Shown: piece after piece, positions 62,909 through 64,000 of the stretch
Numbering within the stretch: the stretch's first letter is position 1
Layout: each line of letters starts with the position of its first letter
Source: Flavobacteriales bacterium
GTDB lineage: Bacteria > Bacteroidota > Bacteroidia > Flavobacteriales_F > PHOS-HE28
DNA: 64,000 nt
Reading direction: 5' to 3'
NCBI GenBank assembly: GCA_026129465.1
Contig: JAHCIA010000001.1
Coordinates: 2,307,964-2,371,963 of the forward strand
Notes under the pieces: model-generated
Database searches by the model: none
What the model saw: only the letters and a program-made list of their open reading frames with translations
Told to the model about the DNA's origin: nothing
Position numbers and translations under genes: made by a program

Positions 62909-63748
62909 TCAAACGGTGAGCGAGTGCCGTGCGAATCCGGTGGCGGTAAGCTCCTTGTCCTGGGCCTTCAGGTATTGCTCCACGCTCAGCTTGTTGTCCT
63001 TGATGAACTCCTGGGCGAGCAGGGTGCTTTCCTTGAAGAACTTGTTCAGGCGGCCGTGGGCGATCTTCTCGGCCATCTCGGCGGGCTTGCCCTCCTGGAT
63101 CGCGAGCTCCTTGCCGATCTCGATCTCCTTGTCCACCACGCTCTGCGGCACGCTCTCCTTGTCCAGGGCGATGGGCGCCATGGCGGCGATCTGCATGGCC
63201 ACGTCCTTGGCGGCGTTCTCGTGGCCCGCCTTGTTCAGGCCCACGATGCTGGCCACCTTGTTGCCGGGGTGGTTGTAGGCGTAAACGTAGGGCGCGTGCA
63301 CACGGGCACAGGCGCTCACGTCGATCTTCTCGCCGATCACGCCGGTCTGCTCGATGAGCTTCTCAGCGATGCTCAGGCCATTGCTGTCGTAGGCGGCGGC
63401 TTTGATCGCTTCCACGCCATCGAGGTCCTTCTCCAAGGCGATCTCCGCGATGCGCTGCGCCATGGCGGCGAAGTCGGCGTTCTTGGCCACGAAGTCGGTC
63501 TCGCAGTTCACGCACACCAGCGCACCCCTGGTGTTGTCGGCGGTGGTGATGGCGATCACGAGGCCCTCGGTGGCATCGCGGTCCGCGCGCTTGGCGGCCA
63601 CTTTCTGGCCCTGCTTGCGCAGGATGTCGATGGCGAGGTCGAAATCGCCATTGGCCTCGGTAAGGGCCTTCTTGCAATCCATCATACCCGCGCCGGTGAT
63701 CTGGCGCAGCTTGTTCACATCGGCAGCGGTAATGGCCATGGTGCTCAT
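62909..63748 (-). CDS. tsf: Elongation factor Ts
   Basis: A 279-residue GDP/GTP exchange factor for EF-Tu. An N-terminal UBA-like domain holds VNKLRQITGAGMMDCKKAL, the contact motif; the core has VCVNCETDFVAKN and the two-repeat dimer domain follows. It starts MSTMAITAADV; an ATG at residue 4 (63739) is equally plausible. It lies 39 bases after rpsB on the same strand and ends before a strong terminator, so rpsB and tsf form the usual pair. Confidence 0.97.
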   Translation of the reverse strand: MSTMAITAADVNKLRQITGAGMMDCKKALTEANGDFDLAIDILRKQGQKVAAKRADRDATEGLVIAITTADNTRGALVCVNCETDFVAKNADFAAMAQRIAEIALEKDLDGVEAIKAAAYDSNGLSIAEKLIEQTGVIGEKIDVSACARVHAPYVYAYNHPGNKVASIVGLNKAGHENAAKDVAMQIAAMAPIALDKESVPQSVVDKEIEIGKELAIQEGKPAEMAEKIAHGRLNKFFKESTLLAQEFIKDNKLSVEQYLKAQDKELTATGFARHSLTV

Positions 63749-63787
63749 GCTTGTTGGTCTATTGGGGCGCGCAGCTGCACGCCGGGG

Positions 63788-64000
63788 TCAACGGTCCTCC
63801 TCCTCGGCATTGTCGCCGGCCACTTCCTCGGCCACATCGGCCGGTGCGGCATCATCCGCAGCGCCCTCCTCGGGCACGGTTTCCTCGGCTACAACCTCCT
63901 CTCCTTCGGCTTCGGGCGCATCGCCCGCCACGGACTTGTCGTTCACCCTTTCCTCCAGTCCGTCCTGGATGGCCTTGATCATCACGTCCAGCACCAGCTC
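63788..64000 (-). CDS. rpsB: Ribosomal protein S2, C-terminal part (cut by window edge)
   Basis: Only the last 70 residues are in the window, beginning ELVLDVMIKAIQDGLEER, which matches the C-terminal helix of S2. A long acidic, Ala/Glu/Pro/Asp-rich tail follows, of a kind seen in several Bacteroidota. S2 is a 30S subunit protein. Position directly before tsf supports the call. The start lies beyond 64000. Confidence 0.85.
   Translation of the reverse strand, partial: ELVLDVMIKAIQDGLEERVNDKSVAGDAPEAEGEEVVAEETVPEEGAADDAAPADVAEEVAGDNAEEEDR

Overview
The window reads as chromosome of an aerobic, visibly GC-rich member of the Bacteroidota (Flavobacteriales-like). The grounds are: several proteins ending in type IX secretion (T9SS) sorting domains of both type A and type B; a complete alternative complex III (act) operon fused to cytochrome oxidase genes; DUF5686 and DUF3341 family proteins; and repeated upstream boxes matching the Bacteroidota -7 element TAnnTTTG with no consistent Shine-Dalgarno. 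No insertion sequence, phage, CRISPR array, tRNA or rRNA was seen. Housekeeping genes are intact.

Layout. 1-2587 (minus): receiver-only regulator, sigma-54 activator and a CHASE3 histidine kinase cut by the window edge. 3085-6356: small envelope genes (DUF1328 protein, beta-barrel, small membrane protein, two coiled-coil lipoproteins). 6562-8349: lepA. 8592-16046: the most distinctive block, two large nidogen-like T9SS type B proteins flanking an ECF sigma factor and a membrane protein that itself ends in a type B sorting domain. 16095-20783: metF, a small conserved gene, queG (with an in-frame repeat insertion), an RNA methyltransferase and ruvB. 20853-21890: an orphan T9SS tail behind a beta-barrel gene. 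21968-33621 (minus): actABCDEF, a 50-codon gene, coxB, coxA, together an electron path from menaquinol through complex III to oxygen. 33831-43000: SPOR protein, rimP-nusA-infB and sucAB. 43104-47672: small hypothetical, secreted protein, DinB-like protein, T9SS type A protein and a TIGR01777 epimerase. 47729-51712: a 1327-residue modular, cysteine-rich T9SS type A protein. 51910-58668 (minus): DUF5686 protein, RND transporter, rfbA and polyprenyl synthase, the last three joined by 4-bp overlaps. 58762-64000: a radical SAM/SPASM enzyme, then frr, a FlgO-like/beta-barrel gene, pyrH, tsf and the end of rpsB.

How the parts fit. Translation and RNA-maturation genes (rpsB, tsf, pyrH, frr, infB, nusA, rimP, lepA, queG) and central aerobic energy genes (sucAB, act, cox) make up the core. 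The accessory content is mainly cell-surface: T9SS cargo, outer-membrane barrels, lipoproteins and envelope transport. The best candidate for an undescribed system is the sigma factor / type-B-domain membrane protein pair between two type B cargo genes, which could couple cargo expression to the state of T9SS export. That function is an inference from gene order and domain topology.
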